From Siniperca chuatsi (taxonomy: Eukaryota; Chordata; Actinopteri; Centrarchiformes; Sinipercidae): DNA of 64,000 bases. Below are positions 51,537-63,860 of this stretch, piece by piece (position 1 is the first letter of the stretch; every line of letters begins with the position of its first letter). The notes under the pieces were generated by a model that had not been told where the DNA came from, made no database searches, and saw only the letters and a list, made by a program, of their open reading frames with translations. A program made the position numbers and the translations under genes. Location of the stretch: NCBI RefSeq assembly GCF_020085105.1, contig NC_058064.1, positions 12,603,001-12,667,000 on the forward strand, written 5' to 3'.

Positions 51537-53376
51537 GGTGGAGGCACAGTAGAGTATGCGTCTTTTTCTGTGGATGTTTAACGTGTGAGGATGGAGGAAA
51601 TGATCCCCCTTATACTGTAGATCACTTGGAATGTTTGGACTTCAAGAGATGCTGGGTTGTCTTCATGCTTGAATAAAGGCTGAGTCATAGGAAAGAAAAC
51701 GGATGCTATTATGTTGAGAAGTTTTGTCCCAAATCCCCCCCCAACTAAAATCTTACTCCACTGTTTCTCCTTCCAGTGAAAGCTACAGTCGGTAGATTTC
51801 CAGCAGCAGGGTGAATTTAGTTAAATTGGTCCACATGTAGCCTGTAAAACCAGTTTAGGGGTGTGAGAAAGTGTGTTTGTCAAGATGCAAAATGGTGTTG
51901 CTCAAAGATTAGAAAGTGCCTGACAATCCATTTGTCACTCCACCAATATTTTCACAATAATATTTCAATGGCCTAAAATTTGAGTAATTGTACACATTGT
52001 AAAGTACCAGGTGCACAAGCAACAATACAGAAGAATCAGCTGTGCCTGTTTTCAGTTGCTAAAAACTAAAAGGTATTTTCTTTATAATTCTCCATTCTCT
52101 CTGTCTTGTGTCTCTAGTCAGTTCAGCCTGTCTAACCCCACCCCCCATCCCCCCGTACTCTTTCAGTAAAGGACAAAACTGCCTCTCTCTCTGCTGTTCC
52201 TTTCAGCTCCTTCTCAGGTGTTGACCCACTTCATGGCCCACGACAGCAGAAAATGTCCTATCCTTTTTTGTCCTCCTGCACAGGTTCTGGTTAGCTGTCT
52301 GTCAAAAGAAATAAAGGAAGTTCCATTAAATAAAATAGAAATGAAAAAGATGCTGTCCTGTCCAATCCACCTGCTGTACTTTCACACACGTGTCAGTATG
52401 TTTCCTCCACCGGCTTCTCTCCCTCCCTTTATCTTTGTCATGTTATTCCTGTTCTTACTGGCTTATAGCCTCCTGCGTCTTTCTCTTTCTCTCTGTCTTC
52501 ACAGCACCTGTTGAAACAATAGAAACCCGCCCTACCTGTTCTAGATAAGTAGCCCAGCCCCATTACTGCTGTGGGATTCTGGGAAATGCAGTCATTTTGC
52601 CAGGAATCTGCTGTACCTGCACCCCTCCTTTAAACAAAAAAGGTGATGTTTATTATTATTATTGTTGTAGTTTATATCATTATTGTGTATTTAATTCATT
52701 AGGCCTATACTTGAATAACAATTGAATGCATTTTAAGTGTCCCAGATTGCCAATAAAGGTGTCCCAGTTTGGCAGTAGCCCCTGGAAAAATCTGGTTTTG
52801 GGTCAATGTGTGTTTGGGGACATCCATCCTGTGTTTAATGTTTTTTTTTCTTTTATCTTAAGCTAGTTAGAATAGTATCATATGAGGGGCTAAGACATTT
52901 GGATCATAATTAAAAATGATGCAGAAGGAAGTGTATCAGAAAGTGTCCCACTACCAGTATTCACCCTATATTTGAAACATTGTTTTCCACACTGCATGAC
53001 TGTTTCACATTCTGTATCCGCTTGTTCCAGCACTTTATTAAAGCTACATTATACCTTTATGAAAGGATTTCAAATGTTTGTGTATCAGTTGCACTAAAGA
53101 ATGCAGACACATTTGGATGGCGGCCTCCCAATTTATTAAGAGCTGCATAAAATGAGGAAAACTGCATAAACAATAGCTTCATATTAAGGGCTGTATTTTT
53201 TTCTATAGAAATATAAGACATTCTACAGCTACTGAGTAGCCTATTTTTAGAGTCAACGTGACTACTTTTATAACTAACTGGCTGAACATCATTCCTGTGC
53301 GCTAATCCTCTCGATTCCAATATTTCCGACTGCACGTGAAAGCGGCACAGAGCATCCTCATCCAGTAGGCTACATC
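51537..53376. other. Spacer between the divergent genes rab19 and the tetraspanin
   Basis: No further exon recognised. Any rab19 upstream leader exons would lie here but cannot be identified from sequence. Confidence 0.5.
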
Positions 53377-53492
53377 ACAGTGACGTCCTGTGCGGATAGA
53401 TAGATGTCCTTACTGTTCAAATCATAGCTATATATCCTTAATATTTTCTTTATGTAAAAGGGCGTTTTAACGCTCGGGAGAGAAGCAGCAGC
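53377..53492 (+). promoter_or_regulatory. Probable proximal promoter and 5' leader of the first tetraspanin
   Basis: The sequence just before the start codon is richer in GC than its surroundings. It contains a CRE-like TGACGTC at 53381-53387, with no clear TATA box close to it. The transcription start is not determinable from sequence alone. The rab19 start is about 2 kb away on the opposite strand, so shared regulation is possible but unproven. Confidence 0.3.
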
Positions 53493-56400
53493 ATGCAGCG
53501 GAGCGCAGTGGTGGTGGTGGCGGATAAAACGAGCCTGAAAAGGCCGTTTATTTTTGCAAATGCTGTGCATATGGTAGGTGAATTTCCCTGCTTTTGAATG
53601 CAATTTAAGCCAAGAGGCCTATTCGATTGCCGTTTAGAGGCTATTTCTCCGAATAAATGTTTGATTTGCTGCTGTTATTTTTGACCCAAATCATCAGTCA
53701 AGTCTATAATTAACCCAAAACAAGCCTCGTGCTACATTTCTGTCTCACATACAAACATGCTGCAGCATCCATCAAAATTATGTACAATGTGGCAATGTCT
53801 GCAGTGCATTTTATGCCATAATGTTTTAAGGTTGTACACAGAGAAAGTGACAAGAAAGAAAATCTACTGGTAAATATATATGAAAAAGACGCCATAGTGG
53901 TGGTTATAATTTGCATTCACAAAGGATAACCATTCTTTTCCATCCCTCCTCTCCCCCCAAACAAATCTGTAATGTTCTCTTAATGCTGTTTAATGTGTGA
54001 GTCATATGCAGTATAGGTCTCGTTTTGGCTGTGGTATTACTGACCTGTAATATAAGGCATTATTTCAGTTGTAGGCTGATCCTGGATAGCATGCTGCTGC
54101 CTTCCATTAGCCCTTAAATGAACTAGACTGCTCCTCTAAGAGGTGACACACATCTGAGTTCAGCAAAAGGCAGCACAAACACAAAACATTGTAGGTGATA
54201 CTTACAATGATATTTATGGATTGGATACTAATTTAGCGAACACAAACCTAAAATATGTATTTCCTGAATTGTCTGCATAGCGTTAAACACTTTCCATGTC
54301 TTCTAAACTTACAGTAGTTTGCAAACTTAACAATGTCTTTTTTTGTTCCTTTCTCCAAAGGCGCTGTGCTTCTTCATGTTGACGATGACAGTAGCTTGGC
54401 ATAGAGACCTTGTACAAACTGGCAAAGTAAGATTAACGTCAGATGTTCTTCTGAATGGAGTTCCTAAGCTGATAATGTTATTTATTGGAGGCAGAAACAG
54501 CTCCTGTCATGTCAGGCTTTAAAGGAGCAAAAGAGTTGCTGGGATATCAAAGGACAACTGGGGAATCATTAATAAATGGGTCTTACTTGGTCTTCCATCA
54601 ATATTTCCCGAACATACTATATTGTCTTTTTTCTGGAAGACCTGAGTTCAAGCCCTCACGTTGGCAAGCATCTGCCAGTTGAAGTGTCCTTGGGCAAGAC
54701 AGTGAATTATATCCAGGCGCTAAGGGTACCGTTCTGTAGCTGACCCTGACCTTTGACCTCTTTTATAGCCATGCTATCTTGGAAATACATCTGTGACAAC
54801 AAAATAATATTTAAATTAATTCTAAGTGAATGTATCCCTTTAAAGCCAATGTTATTTTTCTCCTCAGCTGGTGTCCAGTGTTTCTGTAGTGATAATGTAC
54901 GTCATGGAGATTGGCTGCCTGCTGCTCTCAGTGCTCGGTGTGTTTGGAGCCTGTAAAGGAAAGAGATGGTGTTTGATTCTGGTAAAAACCTGCTCTCTGC
55001 TTTTGTGTTACTACTGTGTGTGCCTTCTTGTATATGTGAAGGAATGTGTTGCAAAACTTTTTGTGTGTGTTCAAAAATGATGTTTCTCTTTCACTTACTA
55101 TTGTTGGTTTGTGTATGTGTGCAGTATGCAGCTGGGATGGCGGCAGCCAGTCAAACAATAATTATTAGAACAGCACTAAGTTACCAAGATGTTTATGAGG
55201 TATAGTACTTGATTGCCCTGCTTTTCCAATATTAAATGTGATTCTATAGTACAAGATAACCTACAGCTATTAAAAAGCAGCTTTAACTACAGTACGTCTT
55301 GATATGCAAAGAACAGTGTTCAATGTGATTTCTCCCTCCTCAGAAACGTGTGGTCCGTGAGGAGTCTAAGTTGCTGTCCATGATGCCACTTACTGGAACC
55401 AGCAAAGCCAACAGGACCCTGCTGTATAGTATTCAAGAAGAAGTAGGCAGCTATTATTTATTTTTTCAACTCGATGTTTATTCCATAATGCTTTGGGGCA
55501 AGTAAATAGGAAGTATAATGTTGCCATGGAGTCAGTTAGCTAGTTAGCGTAGCTGTGGCCTACACCTTGAGTCCCGCTTTTGTTTTGTTTTTTAGCCCAT
55601 TTGTTTACATTTTGGCAAATTGGCACCATTAAAGGATGCCGAATTAGCTATTAGCAGTTCGTCTTTTCAATGCACCAATGGATGTACAGACAACTATCAC
55701 TGCATTACATTGATACTGAAGAAAACTTGAAAACGTGATGATTCTCAGGCAAGTTCTGGAGTTTTAGGAGCGTCTCTTTTCTATGATTTCTAAGCTGATT
55801 TATTGACGTGTATTCGCATTAGGAATTGGATATAAGGATGTCCTCAGAAAGTCATACTGAATCTAAAAATATGTGTATCATGTCTGCGTGAATGAATCAC
55901 ATTTGAATTATGACTCAGAGGACGCCCCCCCGGGGAGGCGTGCTTCACAGTTTGAAAACCTCCGGTCTAACACAACCACAACAAATGCTATCAAAACCAC
56001 ACAAGACTGTCACTGCTGGCTTGCCATACTTGACAGATTCCACTTCCTTGTTTACAACTAGCATAGTGTGATAAGCTTAGCTCGCTAATACAACCAGCAG
56101 AAAACTTTGTAGTTTATCAGGCGAGCCACTAATATCCGCTGTTAGCCGCCTTGTTCTGTGCTCACCCCGGACTACCGCTAGCTTAGGGGTACTTTTGGCC
56201 ACCTGAGGCAGAAAGATACCAGCTCCCACACTTGCTCTTAAGACGGAAAGCTGACACTGAAAAGAAAGGAAGAGTAAAGGGGAAAGAAATCTAGGGATGC
56301 TGCCCAAAGAAGACAAGCACCCAGTCTTCTACACACATTTGGTGGCGTTTACTGTAAACTGTAACCCCCAACACAGACACAAAAATCACACACAGCACTC

Positions 56401-57828
56401 AGGTGGCAATCAAAATGAATGAAGCCACAGCAGCAGTATATGTAACTTAGTCTTTAGGGCATGGCCAGGCAAGCGGGTGTGTTCCCCGTACAAATCCAGC
56501 CAATTTAAACCATTTAAAAGTCATGATTTTTAACTGGAATGTGAGGGATAATGGGAATGCCAGGAACTAGGGTCACAAATAGCTGTAAATTGCTACACTT
56601 GGTGTTGATGAAACTTGAAAGGATTTTGCAACTTTTAACTGAAGGGACCAAAGAAAGGATGCATCATTCGTGGGTGCAGGCATGTGCTTGTTGTGTGTTT
56701 TATTGTGTAATACATTTTGTTCTGGTTTATTTGTTTTGGATTTAATTTTTACTTTACACACACTGTGTGTGTGTGTCTTTGTCACCTCCAGTTTGAGTGC
56801 TGTGGTCTTATTGATGGTTACAAAGACTGGGGCTCTTCCATCCCTGCCTCCTGTAACTGTCAATATCCAGGAAAATGTGTGAGTAAGCAATTTTATTGCT
56901 TAGGAGATTCACAGCAACAAAGTTGGAAAGAAATATGTTATCATAACTGATAGGAGTGACAGTCAAAACTATGGAAATAAGACCCAGGATGTAAAGGGAA
57001 CATACATTTTCTTTAAATTTTAAATTGTCCTCATAATATTGATGTTGTATTAAGTGAACCTCATTTTTGTCATATTATGTAATGGGATTTTGTACTCCTC
57101 ACCAGATTCGGCTACGGGGCAGCGCCACACTCGGGGCTCCAAAGAACCAGTATGTTTATCAAGAGGTAAAAGGTCTTAACATTGCTTAGAAAAATAAACA
57201 GGCTTACTGCTTCAGTAAACTCTTATTTTCTCACTGATCTTCTCTCTAAATCTTGCCACTGCCTTTAAAATATACCTGCACTTTTTTTCACAGCCTTGCC
57301 TACCAATTTATGTTTCTGAACTGAAGCTTGCATTCTCATTGGCGATGGGTATACAATTTGGAAGTGGAGTGTTTTGGGTATGTGTTTTGTTGTTTTTTAC
57401 ACATTTATATGTTTGGTAGGACTTTAAACAGCTATTAATTTGGACACCAATTCTACCCTATATAGCTTTGTTATGTTCAAATTCAGGCTATGGTCAAAAT
57501 ATAGCAAAAATGACCACGTCTGTGAAAAGGGCAACAATAGCTGACAATGACAGTCACCAAGTATATGTTGAATTATTGATCTAATATCGCTAAATAATGT
57601 CATTTATCTTTCATTATACAAATACATACAAATAAATACTTCCTGTCATGAAGTAGACATATTACCCAAGGGTTCTGGTGGTCAGATTTGCATGCTTGTA
57701 ACTCTTGTGTTTCCCTTTCCCAGGTGATTTTACTTGTCATGAGCATCAAGCTGATGGGCCAGATAAAAAGAAAACAGGAGTTCATGGCTCTTCTCCAGTC
57801 AAACAGATATGTTCCTGGTGCCTTCTAG
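53493..57828 (+). CDS. Tetraspanin, CD9/TSPAN8-like, complete
   Basis: Nine exons: 53493-53573, 54361-54426, 54868-54981, 55125-55199, 55344-55442, 56792-56878, 57106-57165, 57294-57377 and 57724-57828. All junctions are GT-AG in phase 0, giving 256 residues. Four membrane segments are visible at about 18-40, 52-77, 84-104 and 205-231, with polar N23, Q97 and Q215 in TM1, TM3 and TM4 as is usual for tetraspanins. The large extracellular loop has CCG at 148-150, then C166, C168, C174 and C196 (six cysteines), and an N-glycosylation motif at N135. Cys78 after TM2 is a likely palmitoylation site. The CCGL...DWG and CxC pattern recalls TSPAN8, but I cannot assign an exact orthologue. The small extracellular loop is very short (about 41-49). 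The start has A at -3. The gene faces away from rab19. The tail is short and ends RYVPGAF. Confidence 0.93.
54630..54762 (+). mobile_element. SINE-like fragment in tetraspanin intron 2
   Basis: It contains a B-box-like GAGTTCAAGCCCTCACG, then AAGTGTCCTTGGGCAAGACA and CAGGCGCTAAGGGTACCGTT, a pattern of a tRNA-derived SINE widespread in fish. Confidence 0.6.
55443..56791 (+). other. Intron 5 of the first tetraspanin
   Basis: The longest intron of this gene (1.35 kb). It includes an hAT-end-like phrase (GAGGCGTGCTTCACAGTTTG, about 55936) and sequence that looks repetitive but was not identified. No exon seen. Confidence 0.6.
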
Positions 57829-59169
57829 TCACCTAGTACGTTTTGATACACACTTCAAGTTATTATCAAGAGTACCTTGTTTGAATTTGCACATGTAAAC
57901 ACATTATGCTGTATACCATAACCTGGCTATTTTGTGCTATAGCAACATATGTTGACATTATAATTTTCTATTAATACGTGTTAATGCATGTAACTGATAT
58001 TGAAAAGTAATCTACATGCATAGATCAATTTCAAATGAATCTTTTTTGCCTTACTGCTGTAAAAACAATGCAATTTAATGAAGTTAACCAATCTTTAATA
58101 ATCATCAGATTTTCATATGCTTTTGCCGTATCTCTAAAATTATGTTATCTTACCAAGCATTAACCAGCCATCTATTTTCTTTGAGTAGCTGGAGCCTATC
58201 CTGGCATTTTGTTATTTACAGTAAGTATTGTCTTGTATGGATAATATTTGTTCTCTCCATTTCCTTCATACCTGGACATATCAGTGAGTCTTTGGAAAGA
58301 CAGATATTAATCCGGTTGCATCTACTGTACCTAAACACACACACAAAACACATTTAACACTTGTCAACTGGACCAACGTCTTTTAAACATACATATTTAA
58401 ATATTCATACTTGTCTTAAGCTCACTCTTTGATTTTTCAGCATTAGAGCAACCAATAATCTTTGAACAGATAATAATATTAATAACCCTTATGTAGCACT
58501 TTTCTTAAACAGTGTTTACAAAGTGCTTTGATTGAAATATAATCATTTATTTATTATTGAGCGATGTATTTTCTTGGGTAAATAATCAGGTTAGACGAAG
58601 GAATGAGCCACAGCTCTCATGTCTTGATGCCTTGTTAAGCACATTGTAGAGTTGAAACTTTAACTCCATTCAGTTTTTCTTAAAAGCACATTTAGTGAGA
58701 AAATGACACTTGATCATGTTCACTAGGAGGCAAGGGGACTCTGTTTGGTTGCACATTCAGTAGACGTGCAGTAAATCCTCAGTTATTTTGCCTCCAAAAT
58801 TTGATTTCAAGGTTTGGAGAAATTTTAGCAAGGCCACTGCAGACAGGTTGTGAGAGGCTCTTGTAGGAAAATGCGTCATCAGTATTCTTGCAGAGACTGC
58901 AATGTCCCAGCTGATGCCACTCTCACCGAATAAGCCTTTTATGCCACATCTCTTCTAATATGACTTGCTGCATGAGCTGCCTGCGGTTGAAATGTCTCCT
59001 TGGCTAGAATACTGTCAAATGAATTTCATCTGAAACAGCAGATCCAAATGTCTACCTGTGCACTTTAACCATTAATGCCTAATGTACAATATGTTCTGTA
59101 TGTTTTTTTATTTCTGTCATACACTTTTATTTATGGAATGAACTTATGTAATGTTTTGTAAATAGCAGG

Positions 59170-59175
59170 AATAAA
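59170..59175 (+). terminator. Polyadenylation signal, likely of the first tetraspanin
   Basis: An AATAAA lies about 1.34 kb after the tetraspanin stop codon and is followed by a T/G-rich stretch. If used, the 3' UTR runs from 57829 to about 59195. Earlier weak signals cannot be excluded. Confidence 0.4.
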
Positions 59176-59209
59176 AAATGTGATTCTTGTTCCTTTGATG
59201 TCTTGAAAT

Positions 59210-59720
59210 CGTTTCTTAGATTTTATAAGCTTACATTTACATTTTAGTACTGTAGTTAAGTACAATTTTGTGGTAGTCGTACTTGAGTATTTCCATTTTA
59301 TGCTACTTTAGATCTCCACTCTACTACATTTTAGAGGGAAATAAACTTTTTTACTGCACTGCATTTATTTGACAGCTATACTTGTTACTTTGTAGATTAA
59401 GATTTGACATACAAAACATGTATGATCAGCCTCTAAAATAAAATGCATTGTTGTAGATTAAACTACCCAATAGTATACCAAATAGCTCCACCATGACCAG
59501 CTTCAATATTAAAGTACTGCGTAACACATTGATGCCTCAGTAATAATAATCCAGTAATATAATTTCCGCAACACTTTATAATACAGCCCACGTTTTAGAG
59601 CGTAAGTTTCCGTCTTTTAATTAAAGATTGACAGGAAGACGTTCTGCCTGCAAAACAAATACAAATACAATCGTAGAAGTTCCAACACAACAATGTATTT
59701 CATTAAAAGTAGAAGTCCTG
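59210..59720. repeat. Interspersed repeat common in fish
   Basis: Contains GTACTTGAGTATTTCCATTT, TATGCTACTTTAGATCTCCA, CTCTACTACATTTTAGAGGG and CATTTATTTGACAGCTATA, followed by AAAAGTAGAAGTCCTGCATT. It is a highly frequent dispersed repeat of percomorph fish; the class is uncertain. Confidence 0.7.
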
Positions 59721-59920
59721 CATTCAAAGCCCTACTTAAAAGCACAGATAATCACCTAAATGTATCACAAATAAAATGTCCCTGTGACTGATATATTATT
59801 TTATGTGACATTATTAGGTTGTTAATACTGATGCAATACAATGTGAAAGCAGTATTTTAGTGTTGTAGCTGGTCGAGGTGGAGGTAGTTTTAACTACTTT
59901 ATATGTTAGCTAGTTTAGTC

Positions 59921-60257
59921 CAGTGATTCCCAACCTAGTGTTCGGGCCCCTCCAAGATAAATCTGAGGGGTCGTGAGATGATTCATGGGAGAGGAAAGAA
60001 GAAAAAACAAAGTTGTGCTGCACAAATCTGTGATCAGTTTGTTGGACATTTTCTTTGCTTTTTGGTGAAATATTGGATAATTTTACCTCTTTGGTCTTTA
60101 AACGGTTATTTAAATAAAATCATGTGAGAAGTTTACAGAGGAAATGTGTCTTTGGTGAACTTTTAACAACTCATAGACATCTGAAACATAAAAGCAGCCC
60201 CAACTACACACTGGTTTTTTGTAAGGGGTCACAGGCTAAAAAGGTTGGGAGCCGCTG
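59921..60257. mobile_element. Non-autonomous hAT-type element (MITE)
   Basis: Terminal inverted repeats CAGTGATTCCCAACC (59921-59935) and GGTTGGGAGCCGCTG (60243-60257) match at 12 of 15 positions. The flanking 8 bases, GTTTAGTC and GGTTAATT, agree at 5 of 8, as a decayed target duplication might. The interior (about 0.3 kb) has no transposase. Confidence 0.7.
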
Positions 60258-61239
60258 GGTTAATTTTTAACAGTGCATTGAAGATTACATTTTTTGTACG
60301 TACAATCTAAATTAGGGAGTGACTGGCTGTGACACAGCAATGCTAAAGAGGAAGAGACAGATTTTATATGAATTTGGAACCCAAAATACAGTTTATTACT
60401 TCCCTGTTACCTGTATTCCTGTCTTCTTCTGCCATGAACAGAAGCACCTGATCCCAGAAACACTCTGTCATGTAATAGCAATGTGTACCAATGACATCCT
60501 ATTAGAGATGAAAGTATTAACGGCAAAATATAATATATGCATTGACTATAAAACTACGCAAGTACTCCAGTAGCTTCTTTAATTAAAATGTCATTGAAAA
60601 AAAAACAACAACCAAAGTTTACATCCAGAACGTACAGTAAATATTTCTGCACTCTGCATATTTTCATCAGTGCTTTTGATTCTGGAACCACATTTTCTTT
60701 AACCATCTTATCTGAATTATTTACTCTATTCCTTACATCTTGGATAAAATGTGCTAAATTACGATTCCACTCTGGGATGAAAATACCACTGGCGAGTTCA
60801 AATGTGATCGTTGGTTAACACACTTCACTTCTTATTTGAACTGTTTGATGCCCATTGAAGACAGTGAAAAATGTTCCATTATTCTGTAACTGGACTCAGA
60901 CTTGGCATGCAGCTTATGTATCTTAGTTTTCATCATCTTCTTTGATTGTCAGTGACAAAAAAAACATACATCTTCAGGGGTGACAAAAATGAACAAAGGC
61001 TTAGAGAGCCAAAGAAAACCTACCCAAAAAATAAATTAAATAAGAAATAAATAAAAATGCACTTGTTTTTCATGCAACTTCACTTGTTGGATGCATCTTC
61101 TGATATATTCAGGCATAATAAATGCACTATGGATCCTTGTAGCAATCCCATTGTTCCCAATGTTTTTCTCAACTGCTAAATATGCTGACACGATGACCTC
61201 CACCATTGTGAAGAGCAGCCAAAAATAAAAACTAAGAAA

Positions 61240-63860
61240 TCAGGTGTACTCTGTAGCACCTGCAAGAACAGTGTAGTTGCCTTCTTTTGCCTCTGGACTG
61301 TAGACCACTGTAGGGGTATCTTCCTTCCGACTCAGCCGACACAAGATGGCAATACACAACACTACTGACACTACCTAAAGGACAGTGAAACAGAGATGGT
61401 TGTTTATTTCCTTTTCATCTTTTTTGTTTCATCCTATGCCATGCATTGTTTTGAATAGAGCTGCAATTTTATAAAGAGACTGAGGGGGGCAGAAAAGACA
61501 AAGCAGAAGCAGTGACAGATGGGCGTCTTTCACTGAAGACATGTTGACACTTCACAGCAGGAAAAGAACCGGTGTAAATAATTAAATGAATGAAGGCTGA
61601 TTTCCATTTAGCTACGGAGCCATCATTAATGTTATTGGTAACACCTGGGCTTTGCCTGCTGTGAGATAGACTAAGATACACTGACTTGCATTAGAGAGAG
61701 TTTTATTTTAAGTCCAAGTCTTGAGACACAGACAGTCCATCAGAGCACAACTGAATCTGACTTAGGGACTATAGGGGGAGGGTTATGTGTTCTTTTGGCT
61801 GAAGGGAGGGTAGTCAGAAATTTTTGGAAGAGCAGATTTACCCCACATTTATATTTTATTTGCAGTAGTGTCTGCAGGAATTCCTTTCAGGTTACATTTA
61901 CCAATAACCTTCACCAATAAGATAGGGCAGTCTGTATACCACCTGAGGGCCGAAACCCAGGGCGAAAAAAAGTCTGCCAAGCACTCACTTGCACAGTAAT
62001 AACTGAAGACAATTCAGATGACTGTGTCTCAACCTTTTTATCAGCTCGTATCTGGATTTTGGCAGCTGGACAGTTCTAGTGTGAAATTTGGTGAATTTTG
62101 TGAAAATGATTGTTTCATTTACAAATTAAGTTTAAAATAGTTCTTTATGCACCTTACGTTTTTATGATTGAATAAGTTGTACCAATTCAACCCTGTTATA
62201 TTATTTTGAGATATTAGTGGGAAGGGCAGTTTTTGTGCCAAGTTAAAATGTTCTATTGAACATTTTGATTAAGCTGGGGAGAGCCTTGGTTTAAAAAAAA
62301 GTGAACCATAAGGTTCTGCCGCACTCCCCACCCCAATAATTCTTGCCCAGTCCCTTAAGGAAAAATAAAAAGTGTGAATTAACTGTGAAATCAAGAATGA
62401 ACTTCGAACCTCCACTTTTAAGCCTTAATGGAAGAGAAGTTCTTTAAGTGCTCAGAAAACAATGAAAATTTGACCTTGCGACAGTCACAGTCAGTCACAG
62501 TTGGGGGTGCTGAGAAAAAGTCAGAAAATGTGTTCGTGAGCAATAGAAAAGCACAGTTTGCAGGAGCTATTATAAATACACAAAAATATTAATAGATAAA
62601 AAACAAAGTGAAACCTCTTTCCGCCACAAATAGCGTTGTACTACATCTATATATCCCAGTAAAAAAGGGAAAACATAAGCTTAAACTTTCGTATTATCTG
62701 ATGGATTTTATTATGCCAGATTTGAGGGGGTGCTGCAGCCCCCTCAGCACCCCTACTTCCCATGTTCATGACATCAAACTCATCAATATAAACAAATTTT
62801 AACAGCTGTGAATTATGGTGAATAAGGGCTTTAAAGTCAAGTGGTTCACTTAAAAGAAGAAAAGGGTGAAATGGAGGTTTTGTATTAAGAATGAACGTCA
62901 TGATGACCATTAGTGCATGTTGTGAGGCTCAGCTCTCAGCTTAAGTGCAGGTGGATAAACACAGAATAAGTGATAGTGAAGTTGAGTAGATAAACAGTGA
63001 GGCAGGTAGGTGGGCAATCGTGATAGACACATATAGCCTGACAGTACATACCCAGAGTAATATGACTCCCAGCAATACGCCCAATGTAGCATTTATGGCA
63101 TTCACCACATATGCAATCAAGTATGGAAGGCATGGCTGAAACAGGAGAGTGGATCAATCAATGTAATGTTTCATACAGCGTCTTCACTGTAAAACATGTT
63201 TGTAGTTACAACTAATAAGAGTTCAGGCAGATTCCACAAGATTTCAGGGAGAATACTCCTAATGTTTGACAAACCAAATAATGAAAAGAAGAAAAAAAAT
63301 CCCTCTTTCGTTGAAACTGGTAACAACCTGTAATCATATAAAACTGGTGATGAGAAGTTGCAAGTATATATTACTTCATTTTAAGGGGTCAAAAAAGGCT
63401 GGAAACCACTGTTTTAGACTACAGAAAGAATATTTTGTGGAAACGTTAGAATTCAAGTATTACCCTCCCTTCGTATTAGGAGGCTTTGGAAATACAGCCC
63501 CACGCAGCAGTAGAGAACAGCGCTTCACTGGACTTAAACCTTTATGTAAATATGAAAAAAAATCTTTATGGGAAATCAATGATTTTTTCTGTTTTTTAAT
63601 AGCTGTCTAATGAAATTCAATAATTCTATTGTTGTATAGTACAGTATATTCACTCAAGATTTTTCTTGCATTACAGTTGTAATACAGTTTTCACTGTGGC
63701 ATCAATTAACACAGTAACAGTTTATGCAGTTTTCACATCAACCTGTAAATGTAGAAACGAACATGTGAATTATAATGTTTTTTATTACCTCTTTATAAAT
63801 CATGATGGGTTCGTCACTGACCACATGCTCAAACAGACTGCTGTTTCTTGGAGCTGCCAC
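61240..63860 (-). CDS. Second tetraspanin, C-terminal 96 residues, 5' part beyond the window
   Basis: Three exons are readable on the minus strand: 63860-63789 (24 codons), 63135-63052 (28 codons) and 61374-61240 (44 codons plus stop). All have AG acceptors and GT donors in phase 0. The first ends ...MIYKE and carries an N-S-S glycosylation motif. The second starts PCLPYLIAY and runs into the fourth membrane segment up to ILLW. The third finishes the membrane segment and gives a cytosolic tail ending in TEYT. The 84-base middle exon equals in length and position exon 8 of the plus-strand tetraspanin (PCLPIYVSE...VFW), and the preceding exon ends in YKE where that gene has YQE. The tail contains YTVL, which fits the YxxPhi sorting pattern. 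The CCG exon and TM1-3 must lie to the right of the window. A reverse-strand AATAAA is at 60397-60392. The gene is a paralogue, tail-to-tail with the first tetraspanin. Confidence 0.9.
61375..63051 (-). other. Last intron of the second tetraspanin
   Basis: This 1.7 kb intron has donor GTATGT and acceptor TTTAG. It is AT-rich with no exon recognised. A palindromic GGGGGTGCTGCAGCCCCCTC lies at about 62726-62745. Confidence 0.7.
63372..63416. mobile_element. Isolated hAT-type terminus
   Basis: AAGGGGTCAAAAAAGGCTGG and AAACCACTGTTTTAG resemble the right end of the element at 59.9 kb. No matching left end was found nearby. It lies in an intron of the second tetraspanin. Confidence 0.4.
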
